Assembly: GCA_001936135.1 (NCBI GenBank)
Contig: CP012816.1
Span: 62,001 to 126,000, forward strand
Source of the DNA: Saccharomycopsis fibuligera x Saccharomycopsis cf. fibuligera
Taxonomy: Eukaryota; Ascomycota; Saccharomycetes; Ascoideales; Saccharomycopsidaceae
Direction of reading: 5' to 3'
DNA: 64,000 nucleotides
Position numbers and translations under genes: made by a program. Position 1 is the stretch's first letter; the number at the start of each line of letters is the position of its first letter. A model generated the notes under the pieces. That model saw only the letters and a list, made by a program, of their open reading frames with translations, ran no database searches and was not told where the DNA came from. Below are positions 9,781-21,935 of the stretch, in pieces.

Positions 9781-10446
9781 TTACAATATATACAACCGCT
9801 GCTTGACTTCTTCCACGATCCACTCAAGACCAGCATCAACGTTGTGGCCCGTATAAGCGCTGCAGGGCAAAATATTCCAGTTATGGTTCGATATGTTAGC
9901 TAGCTGCAAATTGCGGGCAATCAAGTCCACCACATTACCAACTTTGTCACTATCGTTGTCCATCAAATCAATCTTATTGACCAAAATCAACAAATTAGCG
10001 CCAACGAGCCGGTCTTCTTGCAAGATTTTTTTGAATTCTTGAAAATTTTCCAGCAAGCGCTCAATGGAATTGGCATCGACTACCCAAATGATGGAGTCTG
10101 TGCGCTCAAAGTAGTTGTACCAAAACGGACGCAAACTGGTTTGTCCGCCAACATCCCAAACGTTGAGAGTGAAGCCCTTGTGGTTGAATGTGTTGATTTG
10201 GAAGCCCATAGTAGGGCTGACTTGCTTGACGTCCTGTCTGAGTAGGCGCTTGACTATGGTGGTCTTTCCGGCATTGTCAAGACCGCTGGTTAGCTGATGT
10301 TAGTATTGGCGCCTCTGTCGGCTATGGGTGTAACATAGAACATCCATAAAGCATCATCGCATTTGCCAGAGTAACACGTACAGGATCAAGATGCGGATCT
10401 CCTTGTCCTTGAGCTTCTGTTTCTTTATGATTGTGAGGAGGCCCAT
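9781..10446 (-). CDS. CIN4: Arl2-type small GTPase (tubulin folding), intron-containing
   Basis: ARF-like GTPase of the Arl2/Cin4 group, which acts with tubulin cofactors in alpha/beta-tubulin folding. Exon 1 (10446-10382) encodes MGLLTIIKKQKLKDKEIRIL. Removal of a 96-base intron (10286-10381) joins it to exon 2 (10285-9781) and creates the P-loop GLDNAGKT at residues 23-30. The full product is 189 residues, the Arl2 length. Other GTPase motifs: SPTMGF switch I, WDVGGQ switch II, NKID in place of the usual NKQD, and CSA near the end. Without the intron the reading frame would begin at MGFQINTF and lack the nucleotide-binding loop. It diverges from KAP95. Confidence 0.93.
10286..10381 (-). other. 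CIN4 intron
   Basis: 96-base intron: donor GTACGT at 10381-10376, perfect TACTAAC branch point at 10305-10299, acceptor CAG ending at 10286. It interrupts a Leu codon immediately before the GLDNAGKT P-loop. Confidence 0.93.
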
Positions 10447-11073
10447 TGAAGCTTCATGGTAGGGACTGAGCTAAGAAGTATATATTGCTGTGAATACAAA
10501 CTGCTTTTATTCGTACCATCGCTCCACCACCGCCACCATCACCATCGTTCTCATCGCCGTCCCGTTGTCGTCCTCATCAACAGACAGCATCGCCGCGACG
10601 AGTAAAGGAAACGCGTGGAAGGAAGCGAATGTTTCCGGGTAACACTGTTTCTATGGCTATCTGAGCCAAAGTACGTTAAGCAAGTTGGTAAAGGCTCCAG
10701 TGGCAACTCGAGTCCATCAGCACCACCGTAACAACTAGCACAGTAAGCACCACCAATACCACCAAACGGCCACTTTGTAACCAAACACTCCAGGTAGCGT
10801 TTTCTTCTCACTTGCCTCCAAGTATTTCCCACTGCCTCTTGTATTGCTGATTTCGGTCTCCTTCATTGCAGCAACCACTACGTCACTCCCTCCGACACCT
10901 CAACACCACAGCATTAGCCGCCCGGTAAATTTTTTTTTTCTTTTCGCCCTCCTCTTCTGTTTTCCTTTAACAACAAAACAGCAAAGCACATCAGTCCTTC
11001 TTCTACTTGCACCAAGTTACTCACCTTCCATCTCACCATATCTGTCACAAACCGCCACCCACCACCACACACA
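10447..11073. promoter_or_regulatory. CIN4/KAP95 divergent promoter
   Basis: About 630 bases between the two start codons. The right half is C-rich and CA-rich on the + strand, typical of a yeast leader for KAP95, with a T run at about 10930. No canonical TATA box or known factor site is clear. Confidence 0.5.
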
Positions 11074-13680
11074 ATGGATATCGGCCAGATTCTCGAGAAC
11101 GCCCTTTTGAACCCAGACCCTCAAAAGAGATCTGAGGCTGAAGCCCAGTTGAGCCAGGCCGCTAGCGAAAACTTTGTCTTGTATGTCCGCTTCTTGACAC
11201 AAACATTGGCCGACAATGCCGCCAAATCTGAAGTCAGAATGTTGGCCTCCCTTCAGCTCAAGAACGAGTTGACTTCCAAGGACCAAAAGAAGAAAAGAGA
11301 TCAGGCGCAGCGTTGGATTGCTTTGGACATAGATTCCAAAAAACACATCAAAGAATCTTCTCTTTCCACCTTGCTCAACTCGGAAGAAAGAGTAGGCAGA
11401 TCAACCGCCCAATTGGTGGCTGCCATTGCCGATATCGAGCTTCCTAGATCGGAATGGCCTGAATTGATTCCAATCATTGTTGAAAACACCAAAACTGAAA
11501 AGCCAGTTGCCGTTAAAAGAGCTGCTTTGTTAACCATTGGCTACATTTGCGAAACTTCCGATCCAAACAACTCCGGCATTGTTAGCCAGGCAAACGGTAT
11601 TCTTTTGGCGATTGTTCAAGGCGCTCAACCGAGTGAGCCCTCGATCCCTGTTCGACTTACTGCCATCAATGCATTAGTGAACTCGTTGGAGTTCATCAGA
11701 TACAATTTTCAAAGAGAAGGTGAAAGAAATTACATTATGCAAGTGGTTTGCGAAGCTACTCAAGCTGAAGACAGCGACTTGAAGGCTTCTGCTTTTGGTG
11801 CGTTGGCCAGAATCATGAACTTGTACTACAGCTTTATGAGTTTGTACATGGAAAAAGCACTCTATTCATTGACAGTGGCTGGTATGCAAAGCGAAGACGA
11901 AAAGGTCTCATGCATGGCCATCGAGTTTTGGTCTACCGTTTGCGAAGAAGAACTTGAAATTACGCTTAGAAAACAAGAATATGGCGATCAATTACCGTCA
12001 GAGAGTCAAGAGTTGGTGCTCTACAACTTCGCCTTGGGAGCCATCAAAGACGTTTTGCCTACTCTTTTAGCCCTTTTGACAAAACAGAATGAAGATTTGG
12101 AAGATGACACCTGGAGTGTTGCTATGGCAGCTGGGGCTTGTTTGCAATTGTACGCTCAAAATGTTGGCAACTACGTTGTTCAACCAACTTTGCAATTTGT
12201 GGAAAATAATATTGGCTCTCTCAACTGGAGAAACAGAGAAGCAGCAATCATGGCTTTTGGTTCTATTTTGGATGGTCCTGATCAGGCTCAATTGAAGGGT
12301 TTGATTGGTGAAGCGCTTCAACCAATTTTGTTGTTGATGAAAGATGATAATTTGCAAGTCAAAGATACTGTGGCTTGGTGTCTTGGTAGAATTGCTGATT
12401 TGGTGGTTGAAGCAGTCAGTGGTGGCGAATATTTAAACAATGTTATCAATGCTATTGTCGAAGGTTTGAGAGATCATGCCAAAGTTAGCACCAACTGTTG
12501 TTGGACATTGATCAACTTGGTTGAACAGTTATCTGAAGATGGTGAGAACCAAGATACTACACCGTTATCCGCTTACTACGAGGTGCTTGTACCGCTATTA
12601 ATTCACCTATCCAGCAAATCAGATAACGAATTTTCTTCCAGAGCTTCTGCTTATGAAGCATTGTCTACTTTGGTGTTGTATTCCGCTAAAGATACCATGC
12701 CATTCGTCAATAATATTGCTTCTGAAGTGTTAAATCGTTTGGAATATACAATAAATTTGCAATCGCAAGTGCAATCCGCTGAAGATAAGGCAAACTTGGA
12801 AGAATTGCAAACCAATATTTTGAGTTTATTAACCAATGTCATTAGAAGAGCTAAGAAAGAAGTTGTATCAGTTAGTGATAGCTTGATGGAAACTTTCTTG
12901 AAATTGTTAGCATCTCAACAACAGCAGCAGGGCCAGAAATCGTTGATTGAAGAAGACATTTTTATCGCTATTGGTGCTATTGCATCTTCTATTGATCAAG
13001 ATTTCGACAAGTATATGCAAACTTTCTTGCCATTTTTGTCCAAAGCTTTACAAGATACCGAATCCACCACTTGCAATACTGCTATTGGCCTTGTTGCCGA
13101 TATCGCTAGATCTCTTCAAGTGGGCATTGTCCCATATACAGGTGGATTGATGAATATTTTGGGTAATCACTTGTCGAACCCAGATATTAGAAGAGAATTA
13201 AGACCACCAATAATTTCTTGTTTTGGAGATATTGCTTCTTCTATTGGTGAAAACTTCTTGCCATACTTAGATGTGGTAATGAAGATGTTGGCAGCTGCTC
13301 AAAACTTGCAACCAGAAGACGCTTCTTTAGAATCTCTTGATTACATTCTTAATATCAGAGAGTCAGTTTTAGATGCTTATGTGGGTGTAGTTGCCGGTTT
13401 GCATGACAACCCAGATGCATTGTTCCCACATATTCAGACAATTTTCCAATTCTTGTCGACTATTCCAGCAGATATTAACTTCACTAGCAGCGATTCAGTA
13501 TGTGGTTCTACAGTTGGTTTGATTGGTGACTTGGCACAAATATATGGTGACAAAATTAAGCCACTTTTGGCTCAAGACTGGATTCTCGAGTTTATTAAAC
13601 ATGTGAAGAATCAACCAGTGTTCTCTCAAAACACTCGATTCACCGCCAAATGGGCGAAGAAACTTATTACTTCTAAATAA
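11074..13680 (+). CDS. KAP95: Importin beta-1 (karyopherin beta)
   Basis: Nuclear import receptor: it binds importin alpha (Srp1) with cargo, passes FG nucleoporins and is released by Ran-GTP. The 868 residues match the yeast Kap95 length (861) and start MDIGQILENALLNPDPQKR, the conserved first HEAT repeat. HEAT repeats cover the whole protein; the acidic segment EDLEDDTWSVAMAAGACL is the conserved loop of HEAT 8 that touches Ran and importin alpha. Leucine is coded almost only by TTG, CTT, TTA and CTC. I found no CTG in the first ~460 codons, consistent with a CUG-Ser yeast. The ATG is preceded by a CA-rich leader. It diverges from CIN4. Confidence 0.97.
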   Translation: MDIGQILENALLNPDPQKRSEAEAQLSQAASENFVLYVRFLTQTLADNAAKSEVRMLASLQLKNELTSKDQKKKRDQAQRWIALDIDSKKHIKESSLSTLLNSEERVGRSTAQLVAAIADIELPRSEWPELIPIIVENTKTEKPVAVKRAALLTIGYICETSDPNNSGIVSQANGILLAIVQGAQPSEPSIPVRLTAINALVNSLEFIRYNFQREGERNYIMQVVCEATQAEDSDLKASAFGALARIMNLYYSFMSLYMEKALYSLTVAGMQSEDEKVSCMAIEFWSTVCEEELEITLRKQEYGDQLPSESQELVLYNFALGAIKDVLPTLLALLTKQNEDLEDDTWSVAMAAGACLQLYAQNVGNYVVQPTLQFVENNIGSLNWRNREAAIMAFGSILDGPDQAQLKGLIGEALQPILLLMKDDNLQVKDTVAWCLGRIADLVVEAVSGGEYLNNVINAIVEGLRDHAKVSTNCCWTLINLVEQLSEDGENQDTTPLSAYYEVLVPLLIHLSSKSDNEFSSRASAYEALSTLVLYSAKDTMPFVNNIASEVLNRLEYTINLQSQVQSAEDKANLEELQTNILSLLTNVIRRAKKEVVSVSDSLMETFLKLLASQQQQQGQKSLIEEDIFIAIGAIASSIDQDFDKYMQTFLPFLSKALQDTESTTCNTAIGLVADIARSLQVGIVPYTGGLMNILGNHLSNPDIRRELRPPIISCFGDIASSIGENFLPYLDVVMKMLAAAQNLQPEDASLESLDYILNIRESVLDAYVGVVAGLHDNPDALFPHIQTIFQFLSTIPADINFTSSDSVCGSTVGLIGDLAQIYGDKIKPLLAQDWILEFIKHVKNQPVFSQNTRFTAKWAKKLITSK

Positions 13681-13981
13681 ATCCCTTTTCTATACTCTTG
13701 TTCTTTATCTTGTTAATTTTTTTTTTATTCTTATTATTATTATTTTTACTACTACATTTAATTTTCATCATCTCCTTCATCATTTTGTCTTTGGTTTTTC
13801 CTTATTCGCAGTTCTCGTACTTTTGTCTCTTGCCAATTTTTCCCTTTTCCTCCTGTTATTCCAATTTGTTATTTTATTGTCTCCTTTTATCCTTTTCTTC
13901 TCTTTTCTAAATCCAGTTTTCTGTTCACCACTCCTTTCATCTTTTATATATAAATTATCATACATATAATTGTATATGTCG

Positions 13982-14018
<37 letters not shown>

Positions 14019-14044
14019 CATTATTATCATTATTATCATTATTA

Positions 14045-14084
<40 letters not shown>

Positions 14085-15473
14085 TATTATTACTACTATT
14101 TTATTATTATCTTTCCTCTATTGTTTTTTTTTATTTTGTTTTGTTAATTCATTCCATTTTTACTACTATCACCATTATTGAGCCCTCATTCTATTGACCG
14201 ACTAACTCAGCTACCCTATTTTATGATCACTACTTTTGTAATTACAACTTCATATAAATGTCGTTTTTGTAAATTTCTCTGGTTCTATCTGATTAAATCT
14301 GCTTACTCAGTTTCACACCCAATCCTTTCAGAATATACTACTTTTTGTCTACTGATAGGCCTTTATTCTTGCCAAACTACAAGATAACCATAGTATCAAA
14401 TCGCTGCCTTATATAAACATCCACTCGGCCGACCGCTTACACACCCATTTAGTAATGACTCTAAGATCCCACTCATCTGCTTATCAATTGAATTAGGGGT
14501 GCAGTTGTCATTAATGTTGTGCTGTGTATCTGAAGTGCATTTAGCTATTTGTGTGCGACTCTCATATATCACATGACATTGATATATAGCAGTTCGAATT
14601 AATCAATTACTGCCGAAAACAGCACAGAAGACTGCGGGGGGCGAAAGCCAGAAAACGGAAACACTTCTTGGCTGATAGCTAAAAGATATTTGATTTAGCT
14701 GACATTCTGAAAAACCATAGTTGACTTTGCTTTTTCTTTTATCGGTTTTCATCTTTTGCGTTTACGTGTTGGTCGCATTTACAATTGAGGATAGTTCTAA
14801 TCGAAAGTTTGCCAATCATAGCATTAGAGTAACACCTATATCACATCTGCACTGAGGACTGAAACTAGCATTTGCTTGTAGTCCTTGGCTATTGTATTTT
14901 ACACACAAAACAAAACAGAATAAGTGCTTGCTATCCAGAACTTGAAAATACAACCACAAAACCCAGAAACTTACACTGCACATTCACGGTATACACATCA
15001 CATATCACACAACACACAGCATTAGACCTAAATATATTCACTCTTCGAGTCAACTTAAAATTTCTTTGGTGGTGATTAGATCTTGGCCGGATAAAAACAA
15101 ATACCAAGGTTGATTCTCTTTTTGGTTACACCATTCTTTGTTTTTACATCTTGGAATCGTATTTGCCTGTTTTAATAGTACAGTCAGTATCTGCTATTCT
15201 GGTTGTCCCTGCTTGTTTAATACCAAAGAGGCAAATCAGTAGCTCTTCCCATATCTGCTATATCTTTACAGCTCAATTAGCCATCTTTTCCTGTAATTTA
15301 GCTTTTCTTATTTTTGTGGGGTTTTCCAAATTCAATTACAAGCTAATTTACAACTGTGATTTTGCACCCTTTTCCCCGCACAACTCAAGGAACACAATAT
15401 ATTTGAGCCTATAACTATACTATACTACAAAACACAACACCCGGATTCATCAAAGTAATAAAACAATTATAAT
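13681..15473. other. KAP95 3' region and long leader of the PFKFB-like gene
   Basis: About 1.8 kb. It starts with a T-rich KAP95 3' end, then an ATT/ATC microsatellite (13984-14098). From about 14400 to 15473 it is mixed sequence upstream of the next gene, too long for a simple promoter, without a supportable frame. A possible tRNA B-box-like string near 14592 has no acceptor stem. Confidence 0.5.
13984..14098. repeat. ATT/ATC microsatellite
   Basis: About 115 bases of ATT units interrupted by ATC and ACT in the non-coding DNA downstream of KAP95. Confidence 0.85.
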
Positions 15474-17309
<1,836 letters not shown>

Positions 17310-18445
17310 ACATGTGAAAAATGATGGTTCTGATAGGTTAGTTGTTTTTGTTTTATTATTTCTTGTTTTATTATTTCTTGTTTTACTCTTGAATTCTTTC
17401 TTTTTTCCCCACAAGTTTACAAACAATATACAATTGCGAGCGAATTTGATATTTGGTAAAACTGTTTTCACTTTTATATACTCCCTTCATGGAAGTGCGT
17501 AAGTTATCAAACGCTGGCAGACATGTATGCTACAATCACATGAGGCTGATCAATGAAATGTCCATTGCTTAGCAATCATATATACCTTGGTTAGAAGTTT
17601 CCCTAATCATATAGTACTCTAGATGTATTCCGAGAATTTTAATGTCTAGGATCAAAATCGTAAATATTGGAGATCACAATCATCCAACTTAGCATATTAA
17701 AACAGTGATTCAGAAGTGGAGTTTTTCATGAGAAATTGGTGAAAGAGGTTTTGGCAGCAACAGTGAGTAGCAGCTGTGATAAGGAAGTGAATGTTGGCAC
17801 CAGCAGTAAAAGCGTTTCACTGTTCGGAAGGACAAATATCCCAGACCCTCAAGTATTCCAACTGCAAATAAAAGTATCTTCAAACTGCGCGGCCTATCAT
17901 GGCTTACCAAAATGCTGAAAAGTCAGATACGCCACTCAATGATAAGTCATTGTTAGACATAAACTTTCAATCTAGATTAACTACCATGAATGCGGTTATT
18001 GAGGTACCTGACAAAGGCACCACTAAAGGAGAAAACTCAAGGAGGATGCAACAGGAAATTCAGTTGGTGGATGTTATATATGTACTTATTATGGGAAAAC
18101 GAAATGTACTAGTGATACAGTTATTATCAGCAACTTAAGTGGTTTTCTGTGCTCAGAATGGTTTGTCTGTTAAAAAACTAAGGTATTGTTTAAGGAAAAC
18201 ATAGTAATAATTTAGTAAGCCTCATGTTTTTTTGTTTTTTGAGGAAATCTGAATGCATGCTTGTGAGATATAGTTTGCAGGAAGGTTTCTCCTATAGTAA
18301 ATGATGACACTAGTATATATATGTAGTCATATTTGACATGAAAAAACGAATACTAGTGTCTATTGTTCAACAATTAATATATGATAAACACACAAGAAAA
18401 TTATAAGTCAACGTTTATTTTATTGAACTGAAGACTATTTTTCTA
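17310..18445. other. Convergent 3' spacer between PFKFB-like gene and CAF16
   Basis: About 1.1 kb between two converging genes. Short frames at 17736-17918 and 17899-18138 show no family resemblance and are probably chance. An 11-base inverted repeat lies at 18306-18360. Confidence 0.5.
18306..18360. repeat. 11-base inverted repeat, hairpin-forming
   Basis: GACACTAGTAT (18306-18316) and its exact reverse complement ATACTAGTGTC (18350-18360) enclose 33 bases. It sits about 85 bases past the CAF16 stop on the minus strand, so it could form a 3'-end hairpin. Confidence 0.75.
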
Positions 18446-19375
18446 TCATGATTGCCAATTGTTATTTGCCTGCTTGTAATCCTGTGTTAACCATTGCAAA
18501 GCCAATGGGTGAATACTATGTACATTATTAATCTTGACTCTTTTTGCCTTGTCATTTATGATTTCATGAGTATCATTAGAAGCCAAATATTCTTCAATAT
18601 TATTGAATGCTGCTTCATTACTAGGATCTTTGCGCTTGTTTTTATTGCGGGATGTCGTGGTTATTTCATCGTTATCCATACCATTAACAAATTCAATATC
18701 CTTTTGGTAGTCCAAGTATCTGGTGATTCGTCCACCCAGCAAATGAACAATATGTGTAGGGAACCCTAATGAAGCCAATCCGTCAAAAATATGCGTTGCA
18801 TAAACCACACAACATTTTCTTGTCTCAGTTTCATGTTTAAGCCATCTAAGCAATCTTAGTCTAACAAGCACATCTAAATCTACAGTAACTTCATCCAACA
18901 ATAAAACTTCCCAAAAAGTGTACAACTTTAACAACAATTGAACTCTTCTACGCTGTCCATCAGAAATTTGATTCATATTCCAATCCAAATCAATATCAAG
19001 AATTTCCACCAATTTATCACGACGTTGGGGTAGTTGATCCACTCCAACTGATGCAATTAAAAACCTCACTGGCATATCACCTTTAATTACTGAATTCAAA
19101 ATCCACTCAGTTCCCAAAAATGTAGCAATGTTGTCCGAAACTAAGCGGAATGGATCTTTACCATTCAATTTGATTGCATTAGTGGCACATAAAGTTTTCC
19201 CCGAGAGTAATTTCAATAGAGTTGATTTACCAGCACCATTGGGACCAATTATAATAAGTCTTGACCCCCAATCAAGCTGTAGATTAATGTTTTGAAGACC
19301 GATTTTTCCATTTGGGTAGGTATAAGTTAGGTTGTTGACTTCCACTGCCCTTGGTTCAGTCATGATGTGATGCAT
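18446..19375 (-). CDS. CAF16: Soluble ABC ATPase Caf16 (CCR4-associated)
   Basis: A 309-residue ABC-type ATPase without membrane segments, matching yeast Caf16, a non-transporter ABC protein linked to the Ccr4-Not complex and Mediator (Srb9). Walker A GPNGAGKST is at residues 44-52. The signature is ISDGQRRRVQ, the same SDGQ variant seen in Caf16, and Walker B is VLLLDEVTVDLD, followed by the H-loop YATHIFDGL. The C-terminal HPLALQWL block is also in Caf16. Two in-frame ATGs are close together (19375 and 19363); the second gives MTEPRAVEV, closer to the family start, so the protein may be 305 residues. Confidence 0.93.
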   Translation of the reverse strand: MHHIMTEPRAVEVNNLTYTYPNGKIGLQNINLQLDWGSRLIIIGPNGAGKSTLLKLLSGKTLCATNAIKLNGKDPFRLVSDNIATFLGTEWILNSVIKGDMPVRFLIASVGVDQLPQRRDKLVEILDIDLDWNMNQISDGQRRRVQLLLKLYTFWEVLLLDEVTVDLDVLVRLRLLRWLKHETETRKCCVVYATHIFDGLASLGFPTHIVHLLGGRITRYLDYQKDIEFVNGMDNDEITTTSRNKNKRKDPSNEAAFNNIEEYLASNDTHEIINDKAKRVKINNVHSIHPLALQWLTQDYKQANNNWQS

Positions 19376-19737
19376 TGCTGCTGTTGAGAAGTGCTTTACA
19401 GATTGAAGATGGCAAAGAAACTTGGGTAACTCAATGGGTTCAATATAGGATTCAAGAAGAGTTAAACTTGAAATTTATATTAAAACCAGTTTCTGAATCA
19501 AAAAGCTCAAGAACATAGAGAAATGAAGATGACAGGATGAATGTGAGCTGATTAACGAAATGTGAATTTCTCGTGGATAATCTTGAATATCTTGGTTACG
19601 AGCTCTGGACGATGCAAATAACGATGACCAATGCGCTGCTAATGCGTACTGATACGCATCCAGTGAACAGTATATAACCGAAACTTCAGCAATTTCACTG
19701 ACCCCATGCATCAAGATTTGTTTATTTAAAGAATTAA

Positions 19738-19782
<45 letters not shown>

Positions 19783-20059
19783 AAAAACAATATAATATAG
19801 TCTACGTTATAAAAAACGAAGCTATTGATTTAAAAACTTTTGAAACACTGGTTGCTGCTGCAGGAGTTGAGCACATGCTCAGCTATAATACACGTTAAAA
19901 AACACGATCAACCATTTGCATATAAAGAAAATAAAACAAAAAAAAAATAAAGCTAGCAAAAAGCAAGAAGTAAAAAATCTCGTCGACATCGTAGGCAAAA
20001 CAGAAACAAGTTTAGAAATATAGTACACCAAGTGTAGAAAGCAAGAAACAAAGTTCACA
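19376..20059. other. CAF16 promoter and LST7 3' spacer
   Basis: About 680 bases. It includes the CAF16 upstream region, a run of 41 A (19740-19780) and A-rich DNA up to the LST7 stop. No gene is supported. Confidence 0.5.
19740..19780. repeat. 41-base poly(A) tract
   Basis: An uninterrupted run of 41 A on the + strand, the longest homopolymer in the window, in the spacer between CAF16 and LST7. Homopolymers of this length exclude nucleosomes and are prone to length error in sequencing. Confidence 0.9.
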
Positions 20060-20923
20060 CTATGAGTTCAAGTACAAATCCCGCAAAAAGTTCAACGCAA
20101 TTAAATGAATTTTTAAGTAAACTTGTCTATCATTAAGAATATCTGATAAGTTTCGTAGCACAATGCTTTGATTTCTTATTAAAGCAGTATAATCGATACT
20201 GATATTGTCGTCTGAATCGGACGAAGAATGTTCAAGCCCGGCCGTGGGTTTCTTAGGCTTCCGGCTGCTTTTACTATGGTGGCTGCTACTGCTGGCGTTG
20301 GCGCGTTGAGGTTGTTGTGGTATTACATAGCTATCGCTGTTGATGTTTGTGTTGTTTATGTTGTTACTACTGTTGCTGCCGCCAACATGCGATTTGTGAG
20401 CAGTGTAATTTGACTCTTGTGGGTTTTCTAATCTCTTCTTTTTAATAAACTTGATCAAGTAATGGAAAAGTGATGTTATTTTGTTAGAATTGCGAAGTAG
20501 CAAGTTCTGATTATCGCTGGTTATTATAATTGAATATTTTCTCGTTTTCCCTCTAGCTAGTGAATCTCTTAGCGTAAAGCAGCGTGAAATTGAGTACATA
20601 AGATTACTATCGCCAAAAAAACATATCTTGGAATTAGCCTCTTCTGACAAAGATCTAACCACAATAGCTTTGAATTTTTCATTTATTATTGGATTGTTGA
20701 AATACTTGGAACTAATGAATTCTATACCAGTATCATCGCACTGCGAAGCCAAATAACGTGTGGGATAGTCATTGTTGGGGAGAACAAGCTTGCAAGAAGC
20801 GCAAGCATCATGACTGGTATTAAGGTCAGCAGTAATAATATTCTTGTGCAATCTTGTGCTGAGCAATGGAACGGGGCCATGAGTTTCACAGAAATGTGCC
20901 AATGTAAAAAAGTAGTTGACCAT
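20060..20923 (-). CDS. LST7: Folliculin-like GAP subunit of the Lst4-Lst7 complex
   Basis: 287-residue orthologue of yeast Lst7, the folliculin (FLCN) homologue. With Lst4 it forms a Rag-GTPase-activating complex at the vacuole that feeds amino-acid status to TORC1 and affects Gap1 sorting. The start, MVNYFFTLAHFCETHGPVPLLSTRL, is the conserved longin-type N-terminus. The CASCKLVLP cysteine motif and the following ARYLASQ-like block (here TRYLASQ) are family marks. Residues about 180-250 are a low-complexity Asn/Ser insertion absent from the short yeast protein. The FLCN C-terminal DENN domain is missing, as in yeast Lst7. Start is the ATG at the conserved N-terminus. Confidence 0.9.
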   Translation of the reverse strand: MVNYFFTLAHFCETHGPVPLLSTRLHKNIITADLNTSHDACASCKLVLPNNDYPTRYLASQCDDTGIEFISSKYFNNPIINEKFKAIVVRSLSEEANSKICFFGDSNLMYSISRCFTLRDSLARGKTRKYSIIITSDNQNLLLRNSNKITSLFHYLIKFIKKKRLENPQESNYTAHKSHVGGSNSSNNINNTNINSDSYVIPQQPQRANASSSSHHSKSSRKPKKPTAGLEHSSSDSDDNISIDYTALIRNQSIVLRNLSDILNDRQVYLKIHLIALNFLRDLYLNS

Positions 20924-21903
20924 TTTGCGAATGAGTAGGTTTACCGTGTTGTGTTCTATTATTTTGGGCTATGTTGTCTGTATTGTGTTGTGATGTGTGC
21001 CAGTTATATATATGCTTGGTTTGCTAAATACACATTTGCGAGGATGAAAATTTAATGTTCTGCAAAGTTGCGCTGGTCTTGAATGATATAACCGTGGCTT
21101 TAATAAAATTCAATGAGGTTTAACGATAATTAGTGAGGGCAAACATTTACTCCTCTCTTTCCCTTCCTTTCTACCTTCCTTCTTTCAAACTGCTGGCTAT
21201 GCCTTGTTACACACTTCCGGCTAGCGCCCTAAGCGAAATCACTGAAAAATTAAAAAAAAAAAAAAAAAAAATTAAAGCGCGCAGTTTTAGTGCTAACGCT
21301 CCCCAAAACCCTGTCACCCGGACTATATGACAGTTCCGTCGCTTATGCTAGACAGCTGTCTTTCCGCAGTGGATTTCCGTGGGAAATCAATGTGAAGATC
21401 CGTCATCCGCATAGGAATCTAGACAGGAAGAGTGCAGGGACAAGCTACGGTTCATGGCACGGCAACACTGTTTTGATTTTTGACATTCCGTACCGTGCTC
21501 CCTTCCGTACCACAGTCTTGTCCCTCACCGTATCTTAACCGTCTTAACCGTGAAAAGCGGGCCGTATACGCTACGGTTGAGCATCTCAACTTTGGGCCGT
21601 CACACGAGCACAGAGCGAACCTTAGACATTCTCGTTTGTGATATTATAGCAAATGTGTCAAGTCGTCAAATAAATGGTACGAAATAGAAAAATAAAATAA
21701 AACTAAATTTAAATTATTGGCTTTTCCAAAATGTTTGGCTAATCAGTAAAGACATTAAAGCTAGCTGTAATCACGTGCTTTGGTGAAGGGCCGGTTTTCT
21801 CTAGTATAGCTTCCCCCCACTGAAACAACACAGGAAGTACAATAAGCAACGTAGACAGAGACTCAAGATTTTGCAGAAATATAATTTTTTCCATTTCCTT
21901 TTA

Positions 21904-21935
<32 letters not shown>

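Noticed and set aside
14560-14640. Possible tRNA with a TTCGAAT B-box-like string
   Set aside because: No A box at the right distance and no acceptor stem or anticodon arm could be drawn.
17899-18138. 79-codon frame starting MAYQNAEK
   Set aside because: Short, no family resemblance, no promoter signal, and it lies in a convergent spacer.
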